Below are positions 1 to 10,742 of a DNA stretch of 64,000 nucleotides, piece after piece (within the stretch, counting starts at the first letter, position 1; each line of letters starts with the position of its first letter). The position numbers and the translations under genes are program-made. The notes beneath the pieces are model-generated. The model was not told where the DNA came from. It did no database searches and saw only the letters and a list, made by a program, of their open reading frames with translations. This stretch comes from Marinomonas rhizomae (GTDB lineage Bacteria > Pseudomonadota > Gammaproteobacteria > Pseudomonadales > Marinomonadaceae), in the NCBI RefSeq assembly GCF_024397855.1, contig NZ_CP073343.1:3410001-3474000 (forward strand). The letters run 5' to 3'.

Positions 1-176
1 TTGGCAATCGGGATATTAAAGTACTGGTTTTCTCCTGACTTATTATTAGAAAGCGCTTCCGTGAGATACAAGACTCGACCATCTTTTTGCATGACTCGGC
101 AATATTCTAAGTAATACATATTGGCTCGTTTTGAGTGCAATATGGTTTTCATGTCTGATGGTGAGAACTGTTCCAT
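1..176 (-). CDS. cas1: CRISPR-associated endonuclease Cas1, type I-F, 5' part only (cut by window edge)
   Basis: Reading leftward from an ATG at 174-176 gives 58 codons with no stop before the edge. The N-terminus has the arrangement I know from type I-F Cas1: FSPSDMKTILHSKRANMYYL, then YCRVMQKDGRVLYLT and NIPIAN. Cas1 is the metal-dependent integrase of the Cas1-Cas2 adaptation complex that inserts new spacers. An AAGGGA stretch lies 6 bases upstream as a plausible ribosome-binding site. In I-F loci cas1 is normally followed by a cas2-cas3 fusion and the csy genes, which should lie left of the window. The catalytic residues are outside the window, so activity cannot be judged. Confidence 0.88.
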   Translation of the reverse strand, partial: MEQFSPSDMKTILHSKRANMYYLEYCRVMQKDGRVLYLTEALSNNKSGENQYFNIPIA

Positions 177-327
177 TGTCTGTCCCTTTTGCTCTTATCT
201 ATTTTGCTCTGGTTTATCCGGCTTGCTTCCACTGTGCCGTGCTTTTCGTTGCCTCACAATGCTGTCGTTTTACACAGGTAAAGTCATTTGACAGGTTTTG
301 TCTTATGTCAGCGTTTTCTTGTATCAA

Positions 328-1164
328 TCAGTCGTACAGCCATTGTTTTATGTCGGCATAGTTAACACACACCAGTTGCTGGGCTTGTGGGTTGGCTTCG
401 AGCATTTTGGTTTTTATCTGTAAGTCGTCGAGGGTGTATTTAACGAGGGCAGCGCGAGTGGTAATGTGAAGCTGGCTATTGGTCATGCCATAGTCGTTTT
501 CAAGCACGCTTTTTTGTTTGTCGGTGAGGCGGGAATCGGGGGCGAGTATCAGGGTAACTTGGGTGTTCCAGAGTGTGTCTTGTTGCTCGGTATGTGCGCT
601 GGCTTTGCCGTCGTAGTCTACGTGCTGAAAGCGGCTCAATACGAAATCGAGGTAATGTTGTCGCACATCGCAGTAGGCACGAACGTGCCAACGCCCGGCA
701 GTTTTGACAAAGCTATGAGGATAGATCAAACGCCCTTGCGGGTCGCTGCTAGATACGGATAAGTATTCACAATCTACAGCGGTTTTGTCTTTAACGGCTT
801 TTAATAAGGGTCGCATAACTTGTGGCGAAACGAAGCGCGCTAGGGCTTCTATTCGGTGTTGGGTGGATTCGATAGCGGTATTGGGAAAGGTGGGTATTTT
901 GCCGTAGTTTAACCAATCAAAGTATTCATCCACGGTTTGGTCAATATAGTGCGGTTTGAAATGGCCTGTAATTTGGTAGGCTTTGAGTGTTGCATCATAA
1001 TCTAACGAGTTTGGAAAATCGGCCTGATATTGTTTAAGCAGCTGACTGACGCTTTGCCGCGTGAGACCTAAAGCTGTAATTAATGGTTTGGTGTTTATTT
1101 GCCCTTCCCAAAAGGCGATCAATTCTAACATCCAATAGCGCTGTGCGACTTCCATGCTGACCAT
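328..1164 (-). CDS. WYL-domain transcriptional regulator
   Basis: Protein of 278 residues with an N-terminal winged-helix region (about 10-90, with LTRQSVSQLLKQYQ as a likely recognition helix) and a WYL-type domain centred on GRWHVRAYC at 157-165. A C-terminal extension follows, as in BrxR/CapW-like repressors. Such proteins sense ligands, often nucleic acid or cyclic nucleotides, and repress defence operons. It lies 151 bp upstream of cas1 on the same strand, so control of the CRISPR-Cas locus is a reasonable inference but is not shown. A second ATG at 1155 has AGGA 9 bases before it and may be the real start; the first ATG has AGGA directly against it. Confidence 0.75.
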   Translation of the reverse strand: MVSMEVAQRYWMLELIAFWEGQINTKPLITALGLTRQSVSQLLKQYQADFPNSLDYDATLKAYQITGHFKPHYIDQTVDEYFDWLNYGKIPTFPNTAIESTQHRIEALARFVSPQVMRPLLKAVKDKTAVDCEYLSVSSSDPQGRLIYPHSFVKTAGRWHVRAYCDVRQHYLDFVLSRFQHVDYDGKASAHTEQQDTLWNTQVTLILAPDSRLTDKQKSVLENDYGMTNSQLHITTRAALVKYTLDDLQIKTKMLEANPQAQQLVCVNYADIKQWLYD

Positions 1165-1267
1165 TCCTTTACGTTTGATGGTTTAGCAATGTAGCGCAGT
1201 TTTTTGTGATAACCAAATGACTATTGTGGTATTTTTGTAGTCAGATCAATCAGTTTTTCATTTACAC

Positions 1268-1296
1268 AATGGATTCCCGCCTGCGCGTGAAATGAC
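1268..1296. repeat. REP-like imperfect palindrome
   Basis: The bases TTCCCGC-CTGC-GCGTGAA form an imperfect hairpin within a sequence close to the widespread intergenic palindrome read as GGATTCCCGCCTGCGCGG. Only one copy was noticed in the window. It sits between rhuM and the WYL gene, downstream of the duplicated methyltransferase end. Confidence 0.35.
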
Positions 1297-1316
1297 AGGT
1301 GAGCTCTAAGCTACTA

Positions 1317-1380
1317 GCCCAGCCCTGATCACCCAGCTCCTTAGCGTCAAACCTTTTACTATGCTTGACGCATTTACCTA
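1317..1380 (-). pseudogene. Remnant duplicate of the 3' end of the downstream methyltransferase gene
   Basis: Read leftward this stretch can be translated as KGLTLRSWVIRAG. It aligns with the methyltransferase C-terminus KSLTPRNWMIRAERA encoded at about 2534-2580. The nucleotide similarity is about 70 percent over some 45 bases (compare 1321-1365 with 2546-2590) and fades beyond. The rhuM gene lies exactly between the two copies. It looks like a diverged target-site copy left when a cassette entered the 3' end of the methyltransferase gene. Confidence 0.5.
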
Positions 1381-2421
1381 TGTTCTCTTCTTGTTGCTAA
1401 GCAAGTTATTCACTGCGCGATCAAAGTCTGACTCTATTTTTTGTTGTTTGTTAAATTGTTCATACTCAATATGGGCTTTTTGCTCTGCAGCTTGGCGCGA
1501 TATTTGGCCGTAGCCTTCTAATACTTGATATTCATTAAAGGCTAAAAATTTATTAACACTTTCTGCAAAGGCTTCCATGGAAAAGGTATTTCGACGCTCA
1601 ATTATACCTTCTATATAGTCAAAAAAGGCCGACACTGTGCGTTCTAGTTTTTTGATTTCATCTTCTCTTAGGTAGTTTTTCGCGACGGTTGAATCGGATT
1701 TAAGCACTCGACCTGAAGGGGCGTTTTTATAAGTCATCATACCCATTAAGGGCTGGCTGGCATCGGCCTTTAGTGAAATGATTTCTGCCGCCGTATGCCC
1801 TGTAATAGCAAAGTGAAACTTATCTTGCACATGAGCATAGAACAAGTGCGTTGTTTCTGAACGGGGGTCATAATCAATGCTGCATTCAGCAAATATATCG
1901 GTTATTTGCTGATAAACACGTCGCTCACTGGATCGAATGGAGCGAACTCGCTCCAGTAGCTCTTTAAAATAATCTTTGCCAAAGAAACGACCGTTTTTAA
2001 GTCGCTCATCATCCATGGAAAAGCCTTTAATAAGGTAGTCTTTAATGAGTTGGGTTGCCCAGATACGAAATTGGGTTGCTTGTGTCGAGTTAACGCGATA
2101 GCCGACCGAGATGACAACATCTAAATTATAATATTTCACTGGTTTAGTTTGAGTTTTTCCAGCCATAGCACCATGAGCAGTGGTATGTTCCAAAATGGAA
2201 ATAACCAGTTCCTCTTGCAACTCACCACTTTCAAAAATATTTTTTAAATGCTTAGAGATAGCCGGACGTTGTACCCCGAACAGCTCTGCTATCCGCTCCT
2301 GTGTTAACCAAATAGTTTCACCACTGAGCAATACTTCTACTTTTACCTCACCATTAGGGGCGGTATAAAGTAAGAATTCCGAGGTTTGATCTTGTAGGCT
2401 AAGTTGAGTTTTTTGGGTCAT
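1378..2421 (-). CDS. rhuM: RhuM-family protein
   Basis: Protein of 347 residues of the RhuM family, first named on a Salmonella pathogenicity island; its biochemical role is not established. The N-terminus (about 20-100) resembles a DNA-binding helix-turn-helix: IWLTQERIAELFGVQRPAIS, then HLKNIF. The central signature NLDVVISVGYRVNSTQATQF, followed by RIWAT, is typical of the family, and the C-terminal third is predicted helical. GGAG lies 8 bases before the ATG. Family members are patchily distributed and frequent on genomic islands next to restriction or toxin-antitoxin genes. Here the gene is flanked by two copies of a methyltransferase 3' end, which supports recent acquisition. Confidence 0.85.
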   Translation of the reverse strand: MTQKTQLSLQDQTSEFLLYTAPNGEVKVEVLLSGETIWLTQERIAELFGVQRPAISKHLKNIFESGELQEELVISILEHTTAHGAMAGKTQTKPVKYYNLDVVISVGYRVNSTQATQFRIWATQLIKDYLIKGFSMDDERLKNGRFFGKDYFKELLERVRSIRSSERRVYQQITDIFAECSIDYDPRSETTHLFYAHVQDKFHFAITGHTAAEIISLKADASQPLMGMMTYKNAPSGRVLKSDSTVAKNYLREDEIKKLERTVSAFFDYIEGIIERRNTFSMEAFAESVNKFLAFNEYQVLEGYGQISRQAAEQKAHIEYEQFNKQQKIESDFDRAVNNLLSNKKRT

Positions 2422-2533
2422 AACACCATCTCCAAATGGTCGGAATTATCTGCATCCATGCAGATTAGTTTACGGTACATATAGCACAGTTCTAAAAGAA
2501 AGCACCTAGCCGCTATATTATCACAAAAGCCTC

Positions 2534-3721
2534 TTACGCCCGCTCAGCTCTTATCATCCAGTTCCTCGGCGTTAAACTTTTGTCACAGAATTTGCCGATC
2601 TCGACCTGGTAGCCGTTTTCTTCTAGGTACATGGCGCGGTCGAGGACGAGCCAGTATTCAAGCGCGGGGCGAAAGAGTTGGCTGATGGCTTCGAGTTTTT
2701 GGATATGTTGGTAGCGGGTTTGGCCGATGGGCTCGAAGTCTTCAAAAGGGGTTTTGGCGGTTAAATCTATTAACCCTTTTTGCTCTGCGGCCCACTGGCA
2801 AAAAGTAGCAAAACCTTGGTTGAGCAGTGCTTTTTGAACAGAAGGAACGGGGAGGTATTCGTCTTGTTGGCGAGCTGACCTTTGCCATGCGTCAAAGCCA
2901 AGTCGGTAAGTGAGTTCAAGTTGTTTGAGGCGTTGCTCTCGCTTGCCAGCCGTGGCAACTTCTTTGACGGCGAGTTTGAGATCAGCTTGGCGCAGTGTCA
3001 GTGCAGACTGTTGGGCGCTGTGTGATAACGGCTGATAATGACTCACTTGAGTCAGGTGATAGCAGCATGGGGAAATACACAGCATGGCCGTGTTCGCAGT
3101 AACAGCCTGTTCTATCAGTTCACGATGTAAGTCTCCACAGGCATGAAGGGCAACGGCACAGTGAGCGTTTGCTAACGCGGGTCGCCCCTCTCCTTTAAGC
3201 ACATCGGCGTGGGTAAAAGTCTGTGGTAGGTTTAGTCGCTTAGCTTCTTGTTCGCCCGCTTCGCAAAGTGTTTTTTGCCATTCTAGGCTGTGGACGGGCT
3301 TGTTATCTTGAAAGGCCAATAACTTCCCTAAGTGGCCTTTTCCCGCACACCATTCCACGTAGTTGTTGGCGGTTGGGGTGTGGGCAACAAAAGCCTGTAT
3401 TTGCGACCATTTACGACCTTTTATTCCTGCCGATACATAGCTTGGTAAATCATGAGTAAGTGTTCGCTGCGGTGATGGATCAAGTAAGTCAGGGGGCAAA
3501 AAGTTAGACGCGGTTTTTAGATCTGGGCAGAGTCGAAATACTTCCGCATAAAAAGCTTCACTGCCTGTATCTAGGTTTTCACGTTTCAAGAGCGCCGCCA
3601 GCTCAGGATAGACATTTTCCCAAGGAGTATCTAAGCGAGCAAAGGTATCAAATTGCCAAAGTTGAGTATGTGTGTTCAACCAAGTATCAAGAGATTGAAA
3701 ACGCTGTTGGAGAGAGGTCAT
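2534..3721 (-). CDS. SAM-dependent methyltransferase (Methyltransf_32-like)
   Basis: Protein of 395 residues with a central Rossmann methyltransferase domain. Motif I is EWCAGKGHLG at 123-132 (SAM-binding), followed by HACGDLH at 193-199 and SPCCYH at 217-222, the pattern of the family related to GSTCD and plant/fungal Methyltransf_32 proteins. The substrate is unknown; the CC pair has been taken as a hint of RNA or thiol chemistry, but that is speculation. It is transcribed alone, with rhuM downstream. Its last codons are partly duplicated at 1317-1380, so the C-terminus may have been replaced during an insertion. Confidence 0.8.
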   Translation of the reverse strand: MTSLQQRFQSLDTWLNTHTQLWQFDTFARLDTPWENVYPELAALLKRENLDTGSEAFYAEVFRLCPDLKTASNFLPPDLLDPSPQRTLTHDLPSYVSAGIKGRKWSQIQAFVAHTPTANNYVEWCAGKGHLGKLLAFQDNKPVHSLEWQKTLCEAGEQEAKRLNLPQTFTHADVLKGEGRPALANAHCAVALHACGDLHRELIEQAVTANTAMLCISPCCYHLTQVSHYQPLSHSAQQSALTLRQADLKLAVKEVATAGKREQRLKQLELTYRLGFDAWQRSARQQDEYLPVPSVQKALLNQGFATFCQWAAEQKGLIDLTAKTPFEDFEPIGQTRYQHIQKLEAISQLFRPALEYWLVLDRAMYLEENGYQVEIGKFCDKSLTPRNWMIRAERA

Positions 3722-3898
3722 AACAAGCTCGCTAGGGCGGAAAAACTAAGTGTCTTTTTTTCTATACAGTATTGAGGAAATTTCCCTCTCGCTTGCATTG
3801 TATTTTGTCATAAAAACGGCAAAATGAAGAGGCTATTCAAGCAACGATTATATCCACAGTGATTTTTCTGTGACATAAAAAAGGACCCCGTAACTATC

Positions 3899-5095
3899 AT
3901 GTTCAAGCATCTTAACGCTGTTTCTGGCGACCCTCTATTAGCGCTTATCATTGCCCATAAAAACGACACGAACCCAAAGAAAATTGATTTGGGTGTGGGT
4001 GTTTATAAAGACGATAATGGCCATACACCCATTTTGAATACGGTAAAAAAAGCCGAATCTATTTTGCTTGAACAAGAAGACTCTAAAAGTTATTTAGGGA
4101 TTTACGGCGCGACTGAGTTTGAAGCCATTATTAAAGACTTGGTCTTGGGCGAAGGCAATGAGCTGATCGCTTCTGGTCGTATTCGTTCTACGCAAACACC
4201 TGGCGGTACAGGCGCATTAAAAGTCGCGGCGGATTTTATCAGCGCAAACTTAAAAGATGCTCGCCTTTGGGTAAGTGACCCGACTTGGGGTAACCATAAG
4301 TCTATTTTTGATTCAGCAGGCGTAGAAGTAAAAGACTACCCTTACTACGATCCAGCAACAAACGGCCTACGTTTTGACGACATGATGGCGAAGCTAGAAG
4401 CTGAAGTGAAAGAAGGCGATGTATTGTTGCTTCATGCTTGCTGCCACAACCCAACAGGTATCGATTTACAATTCGATCACTGGAAAGTACTAACCGATTT
4501 TGTTAACAAACGTGGCTTGTTGCCATTGGTTGATGCGGCATACCAAGGTTTTGGTGACGGTTTAGATGAAGACTTGGCTGGCTTGCGCTATATGGCCGCT
4601 AATGTTCAAGATATGTTGATCGCGAATTCTTTCTCGAAAAACTTCGGTATTTACCGTGAACGTTGTGGTGGTTTGAGTGTTATTGCTGCATCTGCAGATG
4701 AAGCAACGGCCGCATTTTCTATTATTGGCCAAGCGATTCGTGCCAACTACTCTATGCCACCAGCACATGGTGCCGCGGTAGTTTATACCATTATGAGCAA
4801 CCCAGAACTAAAAGCAGAATGGGAACTAGAAGTGGCCGCGATGCGTGATCGTATTAACGGTTTGCGTGAAAAGCTCGTTGCTAAATTGGCTGCATCTGGC
4901 GTAAGCAAAGACTTTAGTTTCATTAAAGATCAGCGCGGCATGTTCTCTTACTCTGGCTTAACGTTAGAGCAAGTTCATACATTACGCAGCGAATACGCGA
5001 TTTACATCGCTGATACTGGCCGTATGAGTATTGCCGGTGTAAGCGATAGCAACATCGATTATTTGTGCGAAAGCATTGCAAAAGTCGTTGGTTAA
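3899..5095 (+). CDS. Aromatic amino acid / aspartate aminotransferase (class I, PLP)
   Basis: Full-length class I aminotransferase of 398 residues. It catalyses PLP-dependent transfer of the amino group between aspartate or aromatic amino acids and 2-oxoglutarate in the cytoplasm. Visible landmarks are the cofactor-stacking region PGGTGAL (101-107), CCHNPTG (181-187), VDAAYQG with the PLP-binding Asp212, and the Schiff-base lysine K247 in NSFSKNFGIYRER. The tyrB/aspC subfamilies are hard to separate by eye, so no symbol is given. It is monocistronic, with a strong terminator about 35 bp after the stop. Confidence 0.93.
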   Translation: MFKHLNAVSGDPLLALIIAHKNDTNPKKIDLGVGVYKDDNGHTPILNTVKKAESILLEQEDSKSYLGIYGATEFEAIIKDLVLGEGNELIASGRIRSTQTPGGTGALKVAADFISANLKDARLWVSDPTWGNHKSIFDSAGVEVKDYPYYDPATNGLRFDDMMAKLEAEVKEGDVLLLHACCHNPTGIDLQFDHWKVLTDFVNKRGLLPLVDAAYQGFGDGLDEDLAGLRYMAANVQDMLIANSFSKNFGIYRERCGGLSVIAASADEATAAFSIIGQAIRANYSMPPAHGAAVVYTIMSNPELKAEWELEVAAMRDRINGLREKLVAKLAASGVSKDFSFIKDQRGMFSYSGLTLEQVHTLRSEYAIYIADTGRMSIAGVSDSNIDYLCESIAKVVG

Positions 5096-5128
5096 TTTAA
5101 AAAACCGCTTATTTTAAAGCAGAACTAA

Positions 5129-5166
5129 AAAAACCGTGATCTGAACAAAATCACGGTTTTTTTTGC
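5129..5166 (+). terminator. Rho-independent terminator after the aminotransferase gene
   Basis: Stem AAACCGTGAT / ATCACGGTTT with loop CTGAACAAA, followed by a run of T on the plus strand and preceded by a run of A. It can therefore also stop leftward transcription from the convergent UPF0149 gene. Confidence 0.9.
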
Positions 5167-5217
5167 TTAGGCGCTTTTAAAGATTTTATAAAGCAATTTG
5201 TATAAGTAACGAAAAAC

Positions 5218-5832
5218 TTAATGCAGTACGCGAGTTTCTTTATTTTTAATGCCGGTTTGTATTTCTGGATGATAATGCTGCACTAAGCGCAAGATCGACG
5301 GTTCTAGATTGTCTCGCCAGAAAGAGACTTCTTCTTGCACCATGCCTTCTAGCTTTTTCCAACCCGCTTCCGTACCAAACAAACGCACAGGAGCTAGGAC
5401 TTCGTCGAAAAATTCGCGATCGCCACCAATCCCCAAACCAATCAGTTTGGCACCACGAACGAAGCCAACACACCATTCTTCAACCAATATGCTGTACTCG
5501 CCATCGACTTCTTGCTCAAGATAAACAGGATAAAAGTCTCCAAACAGTAAGCTGTTCATTGTCTCCATGTACATAATCAATACAAGGCTTAAGAACTCGT
5601 CTTCCTGCTCTGTTGAGTCCCAAACAGGCTGATCTTCATCTGCGCCCCAAATGGCATTCAACCAAACATCTGGTTCTAATTCTTGCACAGAACAGCCTAG
5701 CGCCGTTAAAAAGCCATCTAACTCTGATACACACATTAGCGAACGATCAGTCCCGAACGTCAATAAATAGTGATCTATCTTTTCGTAAAGGACTTCTTCG
5801 CTGATGACATCATCGTCTTTTTCTTCAGACAT
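5218..5832 (-). CDS. UPF0149 (YecA/YgfB-like) family protein
   Basis: Acidic protein of 204 residues of the UPF0149 family. The typical opening segment is present (SELDGFLTALGCS at about 37-49, then EPDVWLNAIWG), with the conserved EEWCVGFVRG in the middle. E. coli members are small helical proteins of uncertain function, and some carry a C-terminal SEC-C zinc motif. No such Cys-rich tail is present here. The gene is single, just downstream of parE on the same strand with a gap of about 70 bp. Confidence 0.82.
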   Translation of the reverse strand: MSEEKDDDVISEEVLYEKIDHYLLTFGTDRSLMCVSELDGFLTALGCSVQELEPDVWLNAIWGADEDQPVWDSTEQEDEFLSLVLIMYMETMNSLLFGDFYPVYLEQEVDGEYSILVEEWCVGFVRGAKLIGLGIGGDREFFDEVLAPVRLFGTEAGWKKLEGMVQEEVSFWRDNLEPSILRLVQHYHPEIQTGIKNKETRVLH

Positions 5833-5904
5833 TCATTCGTTTCCATTTTGTTGAGCTATATTTATTTTAGCTTACCTTAGCAAAAGCGATAAACTATTGA
5901 TTTA

Positions 5905-7854
<1,950 letters not shown>

Positions 7855-7935
7855 TTACGTGCGAGTGTAAATTAGATTGGCTAGAGTCTATCACTGGTTT
7901 TACTTAGTGTGAAATAGTCTAACAAAAGCAGTAGT

Positions 7936-8517
7936 TTACTCGGTTAATATTTCGGCAAAGCGAAGAATTTCTACAGAAAACCGTTCAAATTCAGTAAAAC
8001 TGTGATCGCCTTTTTCTTCGTGAGTAAGTCGTGCTGTTTTAGGAAAAGCTTTGAGTGCTTCTTTGTAGTCCAGCACTTCATCACCTTCTTGAATCATCAG
8101 CCAGTATAAGTCGGCAGTTGGCTTAGTCACCACTAATTTCTCAAGCTCAATCATGTGAGCTTGGGTTAATTCGTATTCTTCATTGGTATAAGGGTTAAAT
8201 TGCGGACCAAGAAAGTCCTGTAGCAAGACGGGAGCTTGCACTGCAGGGTTCACAAGAATGGCTTTCAAACGATATTTTTCAGCCAAATACGCGGCATAAA
8301 AGCCTCCCAAAGAGCTGCCTATTAGCGTGAGGCCTTGCTGCTGGTTAGCTTCAATTATGCTTTCTAGTTGTTCAATAGCTTTTGCTGGCTGCCAAGACAA
8401 GCGTGGAGAAATAAGAGCGTCAGGCAAGCCTATTTTTTTGACTGCTTGACCCAACACAGTCGCCTTATGAGAGCGTTCTGAGCTATTAAAACCATGGATA
8501 TACAATAGAGCAGTCAA
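7936..8517 (-). CDS. yqiA: YqiA/YcfP family alpha/beta-hydrolase (esterase)
   Basis: Small alpha/beta-hydrolase of 193 residues. The oxyanion region LYIHGFNSS is near the N-terminus, the nucleophile elbow GSSLGG is at 67-72 (Ser69), and a C-terminal catalytic His is likely in EKGDHSFTEF. The E. coli homologue YqiA hydrolyses short acyl esters in vitro; its physiological substrate is not known. It lies just upstream of parE, the conserved position. E. coli has cpdA between yqiB and yqiA, but here yqiB follows directly. Confidence 0.88.
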   Translation of the reverse strand: MTALLYIHGFNSSERSHKATVLGQAVKKIGLPDALISPRLSWQPAKAIEQLESIIEANQQQGLTLIGSSLGGFYAAYLAEKYRLKAILVNPAVQAPVLLQDFLGPQFNPYTNEEYELTQAHMIELEKLVVTKPTADLYWLMIQEGDEVLDYKEALKAFPKTARLTHEEKGDHSFTEFERFSVEILRFAEILTE

Positions 8518-8562
8518 AAAGTTCTCTTCTCTTTACTTAAATTATTAAGGTTAACGTCAGGG

Positions 8563-9045
8563 TTAGGCAAACTGAAAAGACAAGGTGTTGTTCAATCGAT
8601 GACCATGTTTCAAGCACAGTTCTAACAAATCGGCCAATTGCTGGTTTAAGCGAAATTTCTCGTCTCGATGCAACATGGCATCATTCGGATAAGGATATGC
8701 GCCTCTGTATTGTCGATGACCATCGGTAATCTCTGCAATGCCAACATCATGGTACAAGCGGACAGTCATAGACAATGTTGTCTTAAACAGAAGTTTTTCA
8801 GTCATTTCAGGGCCAAACTCTAACGCAATTTCAGAGGTGAAGCGGCTTTCTTTGCCCAATGTAAGGCGTAACCGACTCTCTTGGTCCCCCGCACTATGAA
8901 CGGAAAAGTTCCAAGAATCCATCTCCTCTTGACCACGCATAAGCTTACCCAAGCGACGATAATTTAACTCGCCGAGCATCTGTAAACTAACCAAGTCTGG
9001 CACGTATTGTTTTGATGTTTTCTCTGTCTTCATAGTATCTGTCAT
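8563..9045 (-). CDS. yqiB: DUF1249 protein YqiB
   Basis: Protein of 160 residues matching the DUF1249/YqiB family: the opening YVPDLVSLQMLGELNYRRL, the central region with DVGIAEI, and a C-terminal helix with LNQQLADLLELCLKHG. Its function is unknown. Its ATG overlaps the stop of the upstream acyltransferase gene by 4 bp, so the two are probably translationally coupled in a nudF-acyltransferase-yqiB-yqiA-parE series. Confidence 0.85.
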   Translation of the reverse strand: MTDTMKTEKTSKQYVPDLVSLQMLGELNYRRLGKLMRGQEEMDSWNFSVHSAGDQESRLRLTLGKESRFTSEIALEFGPEMTEKLLFKTTLSMTVRLYHDVGIAEITDGHRQYRGAYPYPNDAMLHRDEKFRLNQQLADLLELCLKHGHRLNNTLSFQFA

Positions 9046-10022
9046 TCTTGCGACGTGTTTCCTTTTGAAAAATTTTGCTCTGAGTCATCCACCGCAACCT
9101 GTCTTAAGGCGTCTAGCTGATAATTCATGCGTATATCTTTATCGTGCCAGTATAGATTAAACCAAGTAAAAAAGTGTTCTCTATCTTTGCCTGCAGCCTG
9201 ATATTCAGGTACTAGCATGGCATTTGGCACGGTGACTTCTCGTACCATTAACTTAACTCTTCCGGTGCGCCCGCAGAGCAGATCCCAACCTGTCACTGTC
9301 TTTTGCTCATACAGAATATTGATATCCGTAATAGTCTTTATGGCCTCTGGCATAGTTTGCAATATAAAACTAATGCCGCCAGCCTTTGGTTTAAGCAAAC
9401 AACGATAAGGTGATGCCTGTCTTTGGTGTTTTTGCTCGGTAAAACGCGTACCTTCCACAAAACTCATAATTGAGTTGGGGCGCTTAAGTAAGCGCGTGCA
9501 AGAACGTTTTGTTGTGGCTAAATCTTTTCCGGCTAATTTGGGGTTCTTTTGAATTTGCTTTTTAGTATAGCGCTTCATAAAAGGAAACCCCATTATATAT
9601 GTTGCTGTACCAACAAAAGGCATCCAAATGAGAGCTTGCTTCATGAATACTCTTGGTAAAGGACGGCGGCCTTTCAACTGCGCATAAAGAGCAAACACAT
9701 CCACCCAGGACCTATGATTCGCAATAATCAAATGCCAATTATCAAAATCTGTTTTCATGGTTTCATCAATTTCCCACCTTACTTCTAAGACGTTATGAAA
9801 CCACCACTCACAAGAAGCAACCCAACCTTCATACAAACGATTAAAATAGCGTTCAGCCATGTTTTCGTAGCGCGTATTCTTTAACAATAATAAAGGCGCT
9901 ACGAGATGAGCTAACAAGGTCCAAAAAAGTACGTTACCGCACATAAAGACAAAAGAAACGAGGCCAATAATTGGCTGCAACAACGGGGTTTTATTTGTAA
10001 AAACGGCTCTATCTGACTTCAT
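9042..10022 (-). CDS. Membrane acyltransferase, PlsC/YihG-like
   Basis: Member of the 1-acylglycerol-3-phosphate acyltransferase superfamily, about 326 residues. The catalytic HX4D motif is in NHRSWVD (about residue 102), a second motif is EGTRFTEQKH, and a basic stretch precedes them. A long hydrophobic N-terminal segment (LVSFVFMCGNVLFWTLLAHL) anchors it in the inner membrane. It resembles the YihG/YihG-like branch that adjusts phospholipid acyl chains. I chose the ATG at 10022, 4 bases after the nudF stop; a GTG at 10034 overlapping nudF is the alternative. In E. coli this position in the cluster is empty. Confidence 0.82.
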   Translation of the reverse strand: MKSDRAVFTNKTPLLQPIIGLVSFVFMCGNVLFWTLLAHLVAPLLLLKNTRYENMAERYFNRLYEGWVASCEWWFHNVLEVRWEIDETMKTDFDNWHLIIANHRSWVDVFALYAQLKGRRPLPRVFMKQALIWMPFVGTATYIMGFPFMKRYTKKQIQKNPKLAGKDLATTKRSCTRLLKRPNSIMSFVEGTRFTEQKHQRQASPYRCLLKPKAGGISFILQTMPEAIKTITDINILYEQKTVTGWDLLCGRTGRVKLMVREVTVPNAMLVPEYQAAGKDREHFFTWFNLYWHDKDIRMNYQLDALRQVAVDDSEQNFSKGNTSQE

Positions 10023-10026
10023 TGAT

Positions 10027-10647
10027 TTAAGCACACCAACGTTTTACTAGATCGTTTTTATTTAATGCAAACCACTGCAGCCCCATTATAGTACTGGCGT
10101 TTTCAATGTCATTTTTAAGCAAACCGATAGCGTCGTCAGACGAAACAAGATGCAATTTAATGTCTTCGTTTTCCTCGTCTAAACCATGAACTTTTATGGT
10201 ATCAACAAGGCTTGAGTCGAATTCACCTGCATACATGCGCAAGTACTCCACCAATCCGCCTGGAGATGGCACAAACTTAAACATATACTCAAGACGCTTA
10301 ACTGTTACACCGGCCTCTTCAAAGGTCTCACGGCGTGCGACATCTTCATCGCTTTCGCCTTCTTCCACCATGCCAGCCACCAACTCTAGCAACCATGGCG
10401 ATTCACTTCTCAATACTGTAGGACGAAATTGTTCAATCAATAACACTTTATCCGCCACAGGATCGAATAATAGTACGCACACTGCGTCGTTTCGCACCAT
10501 CATTTCTCGGGTCATGGGCTGGCTCCATTCACCGTTAAATTTTTTATGTTTCAAAGTCAGTTTACGCATTTCGAAGAAGCCTTTATAAAGACATTCGTCA
10601 GCCAATACCTCTACATCTTTTTTGCTGTACGTCGGTGTAAACTTCAT
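10027..10647 (-). CDS. nudF: ADP-ribose pyrophosphatase (Nudix hydrolase)
   Basis: Nudix hydrolase of 206 residues that splits ADP-ribose into AMP and ribose-5-phosphate. The Nudix box runs from G92 to about V114, with the metal-binding REtfEEaG at 106-113. The flanking LIEQFRPTV and the later SPGGLVEYLRMYAGE are characteristic of the ADP-ribose subgroup. It is the first gene of the leftward group ending in parE and is divergent from tag. Confidence 0.92.
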   Translation of the reverse strand: MKFTPTYSKKDVEVLADECLYKGFFEMRKLTLKHKKFNGEWSQPMTREMMVRNDAVCVLLFDPVADKVLLIEQFRPTVLRSESPWLLELVAGMVEEGESDEDVARRETFEEAGVTVKRLEYMFKFVPSPGGLVEYLRMYAGEFDSSLVDTIKVHGLDEENEDIKLHLVSSDDAIGLLKNDIENASTIMGLQWFALNKNDLVKRWCA

Positions 10648-10742
10648 ACTATTTCGTCCTTAGCAGACCACTGTTTGGAATAAGTTCTGATATGATTTAT
10701 TCACAATTCGTCAGTCGCGATTACAAATTTGGAGTGTCATAA

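Noticed and set aside
131..361. 76-codon plus-strand frame at the left end
   Set aside because: Overlaps cas1 and the WYL gene on the other strand, has no ribosome-binding site and is Cys/Phe-rich in the way of shadow frames.
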